Notes under the pieces: model-generated
Databases searched by the model: none
The model's input: only the letters and a program-made list of their open reading frames with translations
Told to the model about the DNA's origin: nothing
Source: Solimonas flava DSM 18980
GTDB taxonomy: Bacteria; Pseudomonadota; Gammaproteobacteria; Nevskiales; Nevskiaceae
Assembly: GCF_000426685.1 (NCBI RefSeq)
Contig: NZ_AUFV01000001.1
Coordinates: 186,001 to 250,000 of the forward strand
Direction: 5' to 3'
Length of the DNA stretch: 64,000 nt
Program-made: the position numbers and the translations under genes
In this document: positions 39,691 to 48,579 of the stretch, in pieces
Position numbering within the stretch: position 1 is the stretch's first letter
How the letters are laid out: every line of letters begins with the position of its first letter

Positions 39691-42057
39691 TCAGGCTTGG
39701 ACTGCCGCCGGCGGTGCCGGGTTCTGGCGTCGGCCCAGCGCCAGCCAGGCGAGCGCCGGCAGCAGCAGGATGGCGCCGAGCAGGTTGGTGCTGAACATGA
39801 ACAGCAGCAGCAGGCCCATGTCGGCCTGGAACTGCAGGCCCGAGAACAGCCAGGTGAAGACGCTCAGCAGCAGCGAGGCCGAGGTGAACACCACGGCCTT
39901 GCCGGTATGGCGCAGCGCTTCGTAGTAGGCGTCGCGCAGCGCGGCGCCGAGTTCGAGATGGCGGGCGAATACGCTCCACAGGTAGATGCTGTAGTCGACG
40001 CCGATGCCGACGCCGAACGCGGCGACCGGCAGCGTCGCCGGCTTCATGCCGATGCCGAGCATCGCCATCAGGCCGTAGGTCAGCAGCGAGCACAGCACCA
40101 GCGGCGTGAGGATGCACAGCACCGCGACGCCGCTGCGAAAGCTCAGCCAGGCGAACAGCGCGAGCGTGGCGTGGACCCAGATGATGACGAGCAGCTCGCG
40201 CGCGCGAATTTCCTCGTTGGTCGCCGCCCACACGCCGACGTTGCCGGACGCCAGCTGGAAGTCGACGCCGGCGCCGGCGTTGGCCTTGTTGAAAGACTTC
40301 ACGGCGGCGACGACGCGGTCGATGGTCTCGGCGCGATGGTCGCGCGTGAACACCAGCACCGGCATGACGCTGCAGTCCGGATTGGCGAGGCCGAGCTGGC
40401 TCGGGATCGGCGAGACCAGCTGCGACAGATCCTGGTTGCGCGGCAGCACTCGCCATTTCGGCGCGCCCTCGAACCAGCCGGCGCGCACCTGCCTGGCGAT
40501 CTGCGGCAGCGACAGCACCGACTGCACGCCGTCGGTGTTCTGCAGGTGCCAGGCGAGGCGATCGACGACGTCCATCTTGTGCGGGTCGACGCAGCCGTAC
40601 GGACCGGCGACCGACAGCACCTTGAGCACGTCGACGCCGATCGCGAAGTTGCGGCCGATCTCGCGCGAATCGACGTTGTAGCGGCTGTCGGGGCGCAGCT
40701 CCGGCACGCCGGCCTGGCGATCGCCGACGATCAGCTTCGGGTACATCCACAGCGCCCAGGCGAGCGCGGCGAGGGCCAGCAGCAGCGCCGGCACCGCGGC
40801 GCGCGCGGTCGCGAAGACCGACAGGCGCCGCCAGAGATGGTCGGAGAACGCGACGCGGGCGCGCTGCCGCGTGCGGAAGCGGGCGACGTCGTCGACACGT
40901 ACCCAGGACAGCACGATCGGCAGCATGAACTTGTTGGTGACGATCACCGCCGCCATGCCCATCGCCGCGTTGAGCGCCATCTCGCGCACGATCTCGATCT
41001 GGATGAAGGCCAGCGTCGCGAAGCCGATCACGTCGGTCAGGATCGCGACGGTGCCGGGAATGAACAGCTGGCGGAAGGTCGCGACCGAGGCGTGGTAGGA
41101 GTCGAGGCTGTTGACGGCGACCTCGAAGCGCCAGGCGTTGACGTACTGCACGCCGTGCGAGACGCCGATCGCCAGGATCAGGAACGGCACGAGGATCGCG
41201 AACGGATCGAGGCCGAAGCCGGCGAGGTGCAGCAGGCCCAGCTCCCAGATCACCGCGGTCAGTGCCGCGAACAGCGGCAGCAGCGCAAGCCGCCAGCTGC
41301 CGCAGAAGATCCACAGCAGGAAGAAGGTCGCCAGCAGTGCGAACGCGAAGAAGGCGATGACCTCGTGGCTGGCGTCGCCGACGTCGCCGACCACCTTGGC
41401 AAAACCGATGATGCGAATGTCGACGGTGTCGCTCTGGTAGCGCGAGCGGATCGCCTCGAGCTGACGGGCGACTTCGCGGTAATCGAGCTTGGCGCCGCTC
41501 GAAGGATCGTGTTCGAGCAGTTCGGCGACGACCAGCGCGCCGCGCTGGTCGAGCGACACCAGGCGGCCGATCAGGCCGGCCTTGCCGACGTTGGCGCGAA
41601 TGCGCGCCAGCATCGCCGGCGTCGGCTGGTAGTCGCGCGGCACCACGTCGCCGGATTCGAAGCCGCCCTCGACGTTCTCCAGGTAGCGCACGCCGGGCGT
41701 GAACAGCGAGGTGACGCGCGAGCGGTCGACGCCCGGCAGGAAGAAGACGTCGTCGGTGACCTTGCGCAGGGTGTCGAGAAAGCCGGGCTCGTAGATGTCG
41801 CCCGCCGCGCCGGGCTTGCGCATCACGGCGATCGACACGAGGTTGGCGCCGCCGAAGGCCTGCTCGTAGCGCTTGAACACCTGCATGTACGGGTGGTCGA
41901 GCGGAATCTGCTTCTCGAAGCCGGCGTCCGGCTGCAGGTGCAGCGCCAGCCACGCCATCCAGATCGTGAAGCCGAGCAGCACGCCGAACGTCAGCCAGCG
42001 CCGCGCATAGATGAGCGGTTCGACGAAGCGCAGTACGCGTCCGGCGTATTGACCCAC
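39691..42057 (-). CDS. RND/MMPL-type exporter
   Basis: 788-aa membrane protein with the duplicated RND layout: one TM segment, a large periplasmic loop, five TM segments, then the same again (TM1 near residues 20-38; sterol-sensing-like clusters near 230-380 and 640-770). The motif FGVGIGVDYSIYLWSVFARH in the second half is characteristic. Such proteins export hydrophobic molecules or lipids and are paired with DUF1329 proteins. GTG start at 42057 with GGGAGGAG upstream. A TetR-type gene lies 138 bp upstream, reading the same way. Confidence 0.88.
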   Translation of the reverse strand: MGQYAGRVLRFVEPLIYARRWLTFGVLLGFTIWMAWLALHLQPDAGFEKQIPLDHPYMQVFKRYEQAFGGANLVSIAVMRKPGAAGDIYEPGFLDTLRKVTDDVFFLPGVDRSRVTSLFTPGVRYLENVEGGFESGDVVPRDYQPTPAMLARIRANVGKAGLIGRLVSLDQRGALVVAELLEHDPSSGAKLDYREVARQLEAIRSRYQSDTVDIRIIGFAKVVGDVGDASHEVIAFFAFALLATFFLLWIFCGSWRLALLPLFAALTAVIWELGLLHLAGFGLDPFAILVPFLILAIGVSHGVQYVNAWRFEVAVNSLDSYHASVATFRQLFIPGTVAILTDVIGFATLAFIQIEIVREMALNAAMGMAAVIVTNKFMLPIVLSWVRVDDVARFRTRQRARVAFSDHLWRRLSVFATARAAVPALLLALAALAWALWMYPKLIVGDRQAGVPELRPDSRYNVDSREIGRNFAIGVDVLKVLSVAGPYGCVDPHKMDVVDRLAWHLQNTDGVQSVLSLPQIARQVRAGWFEGAPKWRVLPRNQDLSQLVSPIPSQLGLANPDCSVMPVLVFTRDHRAETIDRVVAAVKSFNKANAGAGVDFQLASGNVGVWAATNEEIRARELLVIIWVHATLALFAWLSFRSGVAVLCILTPLVLCSLLTYGLMAMLGIGMKPATLPVAAFGVGIGVDYSIYLWSVFARHLELGAALRDAYYEALRHTGKAVVFTSASLLLSVFTWLFSGLQFQADMGLLLLFMFSTNLLGAILLLPALAWLALGRRQNPAPPAAVQA

Positions 42058-42195
42058 CGTGCTCCTCCCGACGTTCTTGGTTTGACGCGGCGATCCTGTC
42101 CGCGCGCGCTCGATTGTCGGCGCGCGCCGCCCGCGCCGACAAGCGCCGTGCCGGCAGCCGGCTGTGGCGACGGCGTCAGCCGCCGCCGCGCCGCC

Positions 42196-42831
42196 TCAGA
42201 TGCTGCGCGCGAGCTGCAGCAGCTCGTCGGACTTGGCGTAGGCGCGGAACAGGGTGCGCGCGAGCACGGCGAGGATGCCGCGCATCTCCTCGCTGCTGTA
42301 ATGCCGCAGCGGCACCACGCAGGCTTCGATCAGGGCGATCACGGCGCGCGCCATCTCGTCGGCGTCGCCGCCGAGTTCCAGCAGCTTGCGCTCGCTGGCC
42401 TGCGCCAGGGCCTGGCGCAGCGTGTCGACCGAGGCGGCCTCGAACGCGCGCTGCGCGGCGGTCAGCGCCGCGGTTTCCGGGCGCGACGGGATCAGCCAGT
42501 AGCCGGCCACGCCCTTGTCGACGCGCGGGTCCTGCAGCAGTTTCTGCAGGCCGCTGAAGATATGCAGGATCGCGCGCACCGGATCGGTTTCGGTGCGCAT
42601 CGGCGTGAACACGTACTGGTCGAAGATCGCGTGCAGGCGCTTCAGGCAGTCGAGGTACAGCGCTTCCTTGCCCTTGAAGTGCCAGTACAGCGCGCCTTTC
42701 GACAGCTTGGCGGCCTTGGCGATATCGCCGATCGAGACGCCCTCGTAGCCGTAGCGGCCGAACAGCTCGAAGGCGTGTTCTTCGATGGCTTTCAGCGTGT
42801 CGAACTGTTCGTGGACGGGTTTGCGCGGCAT
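42196..42831 (-). CDS. TetR/AcrR-family regulator
   Basis: 211-aa repressor-type protein. Its N-terminal helix-turn-helix has the TetR pattern (FELFGRYGYEGVSIGDIAKAAKLSKGALYWHFKGKEALYL), followed by a helical ligand-binding part. ATG 42831 fits the family start (MPRKPVHEQFDTLKAIEEHA). It probably controls the RND/DUF1329 genes just downstream. The inducing ligand is unknown. Confidence 0.9.
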   Translation of the reverse strand: MPRKPVHEQFDTLKAIEEHAFELFGRYGYEGVSIGDIAKAAKLSKGALYWHFKGKEALYLDCLKRLHAIFDQYVFTPMRTETDPVRAILHIFSGLQKLLQDPRVDKGVAGYWLIPSRPETAALTAAQRAFEAASVDTLRQALAQASERKLLELGGDADEMARAVIALIEACVVPLRHYSSEEMRGILAVLARTLFRAYAKSDELLQLARSI

Positions 42832-42926
42832 GGCGGTGGATCTGGGGCGCGCGGATTGTCGGCGAAACCGCCACCGCATGCCAGCGCCGCCGCCGCGACC
42901 GCACGCGGCGGCGGCCGTTCGCAACC

Positions 42927-43136
42927 TCAGGCCGTGCGCCGGTAACCGAGCAGACGTGCCGGCAGGAACAGCAGCGCGCCGATCAGCGCGAACGTCGCGC
43001 CGACACCGATGCCGAGCAGGCGCAGCGGCAGCGAGATCAGCCAGACCAGCGGCGCCAGCAGCAGCGCAAGCAGGGCCAGCGGCCAGCACAGCGCCAGCAG
43101 CAGGCACCAGCCGACGAACAGGAGCAGGGCGTTCAT
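42927..43136 (-). CDS. Small two-TM membrane protein at the end of the psp operon
   Basis: 69-aa hydrophobic protein with two predicted membrane helices (LLLFVGWCLLLALCWPLALLALLLAPLVW region and LLGIGVGATFALIGALLFLP). It follows pspC by 14 bp and would be the last cistron of the psp transcript. Small membrane proteins in this position occur in other psp operons (for example PspD or PspG), but I cannot equate it with one of them. Confidence 0.65.
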   Translation of the reverse strand: MNALLLFVGWCLLLALCWPLALLALLLAPLVWLISLPLRLLGIGVGATFALIGALLFLPARLLGYRRTA

Positions 43137-43150
43137 GGTGCGCTCCGGAT

Positions 43151-43588
43151 TCAGGCTTCGAGATTCTTGAACTGGCGGCGCAGCTCGAGCTCTTCCTGCG
43201 TCACGCAGGCTTCGATCTGTTGCAGGCGCCGCTCCAGTTTCTCGAAGCGGGCTTTGGCTTCGTTCGCCGAGACCCCGGCGCCGTTGCGGTCGCCGCCGGA
43301 GCCCGACGGCGCCGGACGGTCGCCGCCGTCGGCCGGGCGCGGGCGGCCGTAGTCGGCCGGCGCGTCGGCGGGGTCCATCAGGTACCACAGCGCCAGATAG
43401 ACGATGCCGACCGGGAAGAAGCCGCTGAACAGCAGTGCGAGGATCACCAGCACGCGGATCAGCTTGACGCTCCAGCCGAAGTAGTCGGCGATGCCGGCGC
43501 AGACGCCGGCAACCCAGCCTTCGCCGGGATAGCGGCGCATCGACGCCAGCATGCCGTCGGAGTTGCGCGGGGCTTTAGTGTTGGTCAT
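43151..43588 (-). CDS. pspC: Phage-shock protein PspC
   Basis: 145-aa inner-membrane protein. The PspC domain (MRRYPGEGWVAGVCAGIADYFGWSVKLIRVLVILALL then IVYLALWYLMDP) is followed by a charged linker and a C-terminal coiled coil (ARFEKLERRLQQIEACV). With PspB it senses envelope stress and releases PspA from PspF. Its start overlaps the end of pspB by 14 bp. Confidence 0.93.
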   Translation of the reverse strand: MTNTKAPRNSDGMLASMRRYPGEGWVAGVCAGIADYFGWSVKLIRVLVILALLFSGFFPVGIVYLALWYLMDPADAPADYGRPRPADGGDRPAPSGSGGDRNGAGVSANEAKARFEKLERRLQQIEACVTQEELELRRQFKNLEA

Positions 43589-43817
43589 GGTGCTTCTGTC
43601 TCCAGCCGGGTGCCTCCACGTCGAGCAGGCGCTCGAGCGTGTCGATGCGTTTTTCCAGTCGGTCCGCCAGCTCGACGAGTTCCCCGCCGGCGACCGTCTT
43701 GTGCTGCAGTTCGAGTTCGCGGCGCCGCGAGATGGCGCGGAACACCAGCAGCGGGATGACGATGAAGATGCCCGTGACGGCGATCAGCGGGATCAAGTTC
43801 TCGAAGAAAGTTTCCAC
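43575..43817 (-). CDS. pspB: Phage-shock protein PspB
   Basis: 80-aa protein with one N-terminal membrane helix (LIPLIAVTGIFIVIPLLVF) and a cytoplasmic coiled coil (ELVELADRLEKRIDTLERLL), the PspB layout. It lies 3 bp after pspA and overlaps pspC. Confidence 0.9.
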   Translation of the reverse strand: METFFENLIPLIAVTGIFIVIPLLVFRAISRRRELELQHKTVAGGELVELADRLEKRIDTLERLLDVEAPGWRQKHHDQH

Positions 43818-43820
43818 CCC

Positions 43821-44507
43821 TTACTCCTGCGCGTTGTCTTTGTTCGCCGGCGCGTTCTGGCCGACCTTGGCGCGCAATCTTGCCAGCTCGTCATCGAGCT
43901 TGTCGTCGGCGAGACGGGCGAATTCGTCACGCAGGCGATCGGCGCCCAGATCGTAGGCGTCGACGCGCGATTCGAGCTCGTCGGCGGCGCGCTCGGCCTG
44001 ATCGAGCGCGGCCCGGGTCGCCGCCGAACGCTTGTCGTCCATCTGCTCGCGCAGCTTGATGCGCGAGCTGGCCGACTGGCTGCGCAGATTGATGTTCTTC
44101 TGCCGCTGCCGGGCTTCCGAGAGCTTGCCGCGCAGCTTGCCGATGTCCTCGTCGAGCTTGCCGATCTCGGTCTCGACGTGCGCGAGCTCGCGGCCCGCCT
44201 CGTCGAGGCGCTCGCCGGCGCGGCGCTTGGCGGTGAGCGCGCCGCGCGCCAGATCCTCGCGCTCCTTGCGGATCGCCAGTTCGGCCTTGGCCTCCCAGTC
44301 GGCGGCTTCCGCGCGCAGCGTGTCGATCGCCCGCTGCAGCTCTTTCTTGCGCGCCAGGAAGCGGACCGCGGTCGAGCGGACTTCCACGAGCGTGTCCTCC
44401 ATCTCCTGGATGATCAGACGCGCCATCTTCTCCGGATCCTCGGCCTTGTTGAGCAAGGCCCCCAGATTCGAATCAATGACGTCCCGCGTTCTGGAAAAAA
44501 TTCCCAT
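43821..44507 (-). CDS. pspA: Phage-shock protein PspA
   Basis: 228-aa PspA/IM30 coiled-coil protein: amphipathic N-terminus MGIFSRTRDVIDSNLGALL, then EDPEKMARLIIQEMEDTLVEVRS and long helical arms. PspA binds and inhibits PspF and also stabilises the inner membrane under stress. It is preceded in the transcript by a small secreted-protein gene instead of being first, as it is in E. coli. Confidence 0.95.
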   Translation of the reverse strand: MGIFSRTRDVIDSNLGALLNKAEDPEKMARLIIQEMEDTLVEVRSTAVRFLARKKELQRAIDTLRAEAADWEAKAELAIRKEREDLARGALTAKRRAGERLDEAGRELAHVETEIGKLDEDIGKLRGKLSEARQRQKNINLRSQSASSRIKLREQMDDKRSAATRAALDQAERAADELESRVDAYDLGADRLRDEFARLADDKLDDELARLRAKVGQNAPANKDNAQE

Positions 44508-44560
44508 CCATCAATCCTCGAAAACCGCCGTGCTCCGGCAGCGTATCGTGTCGCAGGGCC

Positions 44561-44836
44561 TCAGCGGCGCGCGATCACCATCAGCGTCGGCACTTCGACC
44601 GACACCGGCGGCAGCATGGCCTGCAGGTTGGTCAGTACATTGTCCCGCACTTCGCGCTGGGTTTGGCGCAGGCTGCGCTGCAGCTGCGCCTCGACGCTGG
44701 CGGCGGCGACGTGCTGCGACGCGGCGGCGACTTCGACGCGCTTGACGTGCGCGGCATAGCCGTCGATGCCGCCGAAAGTGGCGACGGTCATGGCGATGGC
44801 GACAGCGGCGCCGGCGAGATGCATTTGAATGTTCAT
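44561..44836 (-). CDS. Small secreted protein, first gene of the psp operon
   Basis: 91-aa protein with a signal-like N-terminus (MHLAGAAVAIAMTVATFG) and a helical, Gln/Arg-rich middle (QRSLRQTQREVRDNVLTNLQAML). I do not recognise a family. ATG 44836 has AAAGGGGAAC upstream. It is the first open frame after the sigma-54 promoter at 44880-44895 and ends 53 bp before pspA, so it should be induced with the psp genes. Confidence 0.65.
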   Translation of the reverse strand: MNIQMHLAGAAVAIAMTVATFGGIDGYAAHVKRVEVAAASQHVAAASVEAQLQRSLRQTQREVRDNVLTNLQAMLPPVSVEVPTLMVIARR

Positions 44837-44879
44837 GTCAGTTCCCCTTTGGGTTTGGTGTTGACGACGGGACAGATAA

Positions 44880-44895
44880 CGCCAGCTCCGTGCCA
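44880..44895 (-). promoter_or_regulatory. Sigma-54 promoter of the psp operon
   Basis: Minus strand TGGCACGGAGCTGGCG: consensus -24 element, -12 GC in register. Predicted start near 44869. psp operons elsewhere are known to be PspF/sigma-54 driven. Confidence 0.85.
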
Positions 44896-44976
44896 TCTCG
44901 TTGTCGATATTCAAGCTATTGATATTTAAAAGATTATAATCGGACGTTCGGAGCGAAGCCGATCGGCTGTTGGCAT

Positions 44977-45007
44977 CTGGCGCCGCCAGTTGGCGATATT
45001 CGCCAAC
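44977..45007. promoter_or_regulatory. Tandem palindromes, candidate PspF enhancer sites
   Basis: CTGGCG-C-CGCCAG (44977-44989) directly abutting GTTGGCGA-TAT-TCGCCAAC (44989-45007). They lie about 110-140 bp upstream of the predicted psp start and end 18 bp before the pspF ATG. In E. coli two PspF sites sit similarly between pspF and pspA and also repress pspF. Confidence 0.55.
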
Positions 45008-45025
45008 ATCGAGCACAATGCCGCA

Positions 45026-46084
<1,059 letters not shown>

Positions 46085-46129
46085 GAATTTGCCGACATCG
46101 CGCGCGGCGGGCTGCCTGGACGGCGACGC

Positions 46130-46145
46130 TGGCACGGAATTGGCA
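46130..46145 (+). promoter_or_regulatory. Sigma-54 promoter of nasT-nasS
   Basis: TGGCACGGAATTGGCA: consensus -24 element, -12 GC in register; predicted start near 46156. It lies 45 bp past the pspF stop. Confidence 0.75.
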
Positions 46146-46164
46146 CACGAAAATCCCAGGGATT

Positions 46165-46271
46165 GCGGCAACGACGCCGCGCCGGTGCCTCCGGCTCCAG
46201 ATCCCTGATCCGTTGGGTTTCGATCGCAGGACAAGGGCGTCCGCTGCGCAACAGGCAGCCGACGCCTTTTT
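46165..46271 (+). promoter_or_regulatory. ANTAR-type antitermination leader of nasT-nasS
   Basis: Hairpin P1: arms GCGGC/GCCGC with hexaloop AACGAC (46165-46180). Hairpin P2: arms GGAC/GTCC with hexaloop AAGGGC (46229-46242), extendable by GCA/TGC across a 2-nt bulge. Both loops have A at position 1 and G at position 4, the known ANTAR target signature. P2 shares bases 46236-46247 with the following terminator stem, so the two exclude each other. NasT, encoded just downstream, is an ANTAR protein, hence predicted autogenous antitermination. Confidence 0.7.
46236..46271 (+). terminator. Intrinsic terminator within the nasT leader
   Basis: Stem GGCGTC-C-GCTGC paired with GCAGC-C-GACGCC (one C/C mismatch), loop GCAACAG, then TTTTT. 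It lies 53 bp before the nasT ATG, so it must be read through for nasT expression. Confidence 0.8.
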
Positions 46272-46323
46272 CGTTTGCGGGCAGGCGTCGGTCGGATGCA
46301 GGGAAGGACAGACACCGGGGAAG

Positions 46324-47019
46324 ATGGAGATGCGTACGCTGGATGAAGCCGAACCGTCGTGGGACAAGCGAGCTGCCGCCATGAACCGGCCGGCCGCCAG
46401 CCTGCGCGTGGTGCTCGTCGACGACGACGGCGCGCGCGCCGCGTTCGTGACGCAGGCGCTGCGCGCCGCCGGCCACGATGTGGTGGCACGCCTCTCCGCC
46501 AACGAAGACCTGCTCGCCGCCGTGCGGCGCGTGCGTCCGGACGTGATCCTCGTCGACATGGACAATCCGGCGCGCGACGTGCTCGATAACTGTGCGGCAG
46601 TGACCCAACAAGTGCCGCGTCCGATCATTTTCTTCGCCCGCGATTCCGATCCGGACACGATCTCGCGCGCGGTGCGCGCCGGCGTCTCCGCCTACATCGT
46701 CGACGGCATGGCGGCGCATCGCCTGAAGCCGATCCTCGATGTCGCGATCGCGCGTTTCCACGAACACCAGAAGCTGCGCAACGAACTCGACGAAATGCGC
46801 ACGCGTCTGGCCGACCGCCGCGACGTCGAGCGTGCCAAGGCGCTGCTGGTGCGCCTGCGCAAGCTCGACGAATCGCAGGCCTACACGCTGTTGCGCAAGA
46901 GCGCGATGGCGCGCCGCATCACCATCGGCGAGGCCGCACGCACCGTGCTCGCCGCCGCCGAACTGCTCGACGCCGGCCAGGAACCGCTGGGCGGTGCCGC
47001 GCCGGAGGAGTCTTCATGA
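46324..47019 (+). CDS. nasT: ANTAR-domain antiterminator NasT
   Basis: 231-aa regulator. The receiver-like domain (LRVVLVDDDGARAAFV, DVILVDMDNP) spans about residues 25-140, followed by a coiled coil and a C-terminal ANTAR domain (about 165-220: LADRRDVERAKALLV, DESQAYTLLRKSAM). NasT binds two-hairpin leader RNAs and lets transcription continue into nitrate assimilation genes when NasS releases it. ATGs at 46324 and 46330 share a GGGGAAG region; either could be used. It overlaps nasS by 4 bp (ATGA). Confidence 0.92.
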   Translation: MEMRTLDEAEPSWDKRAAAMNRPAASLRVVLVDDDGARAAFVTQALRAAGHDVVARLSANEDLLAAVRRVRPDVILVDMDNPARDVLDNCAAVTQQVPRPIIFFARDSDPDTISRAVRAGVSAYIVDGMAAHRLKPILDVAIARFHEHQKLRNELDEMRTRLADRRDVERAKALLVRLRKLDESQAYTLLRKSAMARRITIGEAARTVLAAAELLDAGQEPLGGAAPEESS

Positions 47020-48230
47020 ATCTGGTTCTGCCGTTTCGTCCCGAGATCAGCCACCTCACGGTCGGCTACATGCCGCTGCTCGATTCGGCGCCGCTGCTGT
47101 GGGCGGCGCACCGCGGCTATTTCCGCGCTGCCGGCCTCGACGTCGAACTGGTCCGCGAAGTGTCGTGGGCGAGCCTGCGCGACCGGCTCGCGTACGGCGC
47201 GCTCGACGCTGCGCAGTGCCTGGCGCCGATGCCGGTCGCGGCGACGCTCGGCGCCGACGGCGTCGGCGTGCCGATGGTCACCGGCCTGTGTCTCTCGCAG
47301 GGCGGCTCGGCGATCACCTTCTCGCGCACGATGGCCGATCGCATCGGCCTGCGCAGCGGCATGAGCGTGGTCGACAGCGCCGCCGCCGTCGCGCAGTACG
47401 TGCGCGGCGGCGGGCGCCTGCGTCTCGCGCACGTGTTCGCGTTCTCGATGCACCACTACCTGCTGCGCGACTGGCTCGCGCTCGGAGGGCTCGAAGGCGA
47501 TGTGCCCGGCATCGAATTCACCGTCGCGCCGCCGCCGCAGATGGTGCGCCTGCTCGAAAGCGGCGCGGTCGACGGCTTCTGCGTCGGCGAGCCGTGGAAC
47601 ACGGCCGCGGTCAAGGGCGGGCTCGGCTTCGTGGTGACGCCGACCAGCAACATCTGGGACGGCGGCGCCGAGAAGGTGCTCGGCGTCACCCGCGAATGGG
47701 CGCAGCAGTTCCCGCACACGCATCGCGCGCTGCTGGCCGCGGTGATGGCGGCGCTGCAGGAACTTTCCAGCCGCGACGTGACCCGCGAACTCGCCGCGCT
47801 GCTGCACCGCCTGCAGGTGCTGGCGGTGCCGGATTCCTGGGTCGAGGCGGTGCTGCGCGGCCAGGGCGTCGGCGCCGCGCCGCGCTTCACCAGCGGCCTG
47901 CAGGCGTTTCCGCGCCGCTCGCAGCTGATGTGGTGCGCGCTGCAGATGCTGCGCTGGCGGCAGTGGAGCCGGCCGTTGAGTCTTGCGCAGCTGACGTCCT
48001 CGGTTTGCGACGTCGCGGCGTTCTGCGACGCCGCGGCGACGCTCGATCTGCCGCTGCCGCTCGTCGATTCGATCCGCGAAGGGGCCGGCGCCGTCGCGCT
48101 CGGCGCCGACGGCGCGACCGTCGAATCGCGTTTCATCGACGGCGGCGAGCTCGACCCGGCCGACCCGGCCGCGTATCTCGCCGCGCGCGGCTGGAACCGC
48201 GAGGCGGCGCGCGCCGCGGTCGCCGGTTGA
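47016..48230 (+). CDS. nasS: Nitrate/nitrite sensor protein NasS
   Basis: 404-aa protein of the NrtA/CmpA periplasmic-binding family but without a signal peptide, as expected of the cytosolic sensor NasS. Typical parts are LTVGYMPLLDSAPLLWAAHRGYF, EVSWASLRDRLAYGALDAAQCLAPMP and VDGFCVGEPWNTAAV. NasS holds NasT inactive until nitrate or nitrite binds. Coupled to nasT by an ATGA overlap. Expected targets narK and nirB lie at 61.5-64 kb. Confidence 0.93.
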   Translation: MNLVLPFRPEISHLTVGYMPLLDSAPLLWAAHRGYFRAAGLDVELVREVSWASLRDRLAYGALDAAQCLAPMPVAATLGADGVGVPMVTGLCLSQGGSAITFSRTMADRIGLRSGMSVVDSAAAVAQYVRGGGRLRLAHVFAFSMHHYLLRDWLALGGLEGDVPGIEFTVAPPPQMVRLLESGAVDGFCVGEPWNTAAVKGGLGFVVTPTSNIWDGGAEKVLGVTREWAQQFPHTHRALLAAVMAALQELSSRDVTRELAALLHRLQVLAVPDSWVEAVLRGQGVGAAPRFTSGLQAFPRRSQLMWCALQMLRWRQWSRPLSLAQLTSSVCDVAAFCDAAATLDLPLPLVDSIREGAGAVALGADGATVESRFIDGGELDPADPAAYLAARGWNREAARAAVAG

Positions 48231-48369
48231 GGTGCGGGCGCCGGATGCGCCGGCGCCCGTCGTGATGCAGCTGTCGAAGTACCGGCGGATCGCAGCCGAT
48301 CCGCCCGCCAATGATGCGGCCAACGCTGTCCGCGACTGTCCCAGCTCTCGTTCGCCAGGAGTCGTCGTC

Positions 48370-48579
48370 ATGTCGGAAGCCGCCCTGTTCCCGTTCATCG
48401 ATCCCGCCGTGCAGGTCATCGTCGTCTGCGCCGGCGGATTCGTCCTGCTGTTCTTCTGTTTCTCGCTGAGCGACGCCTGGCGCGCCCGCGAACGCCGCGT
48501 GCGGCGGACGCAGGCGCCGAGGCGCGCCGATCCGGTATCCCATGCCCAGGACTCCACCTCCGAACGCGAGCCGCACTGA
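48370..48579 (+). CDS. Small single-TM protein before the TPR cluster
   Basis: 69-aa protein with one membrane helix (VQVIVVCAGGFVLLFFCFSL) and a basic cytoplasmic tail (WRARERRVRRTQAPRR). ATG 48370 has AGGAG upstream with 8-bp spacing. Its end overlaps the next gene's start by 38 bp. I do not recognise a family. Confidence 0.5.
   Translation: MSEAALFPFIDPAVQVIVVCAGGFVLLFFCFSLSDAWRARERRVRRTQAPRRADPVSHAQDSTSEREPH

Noticed and set aside
39364-42945. Plus-strand open frame of about 1190 codons over the RND exporter and TetR genes
   Set aside because: Antisense to well-supported genes, with Gln/Arg/Asp-rich low-complexity translation and no signal or domain.
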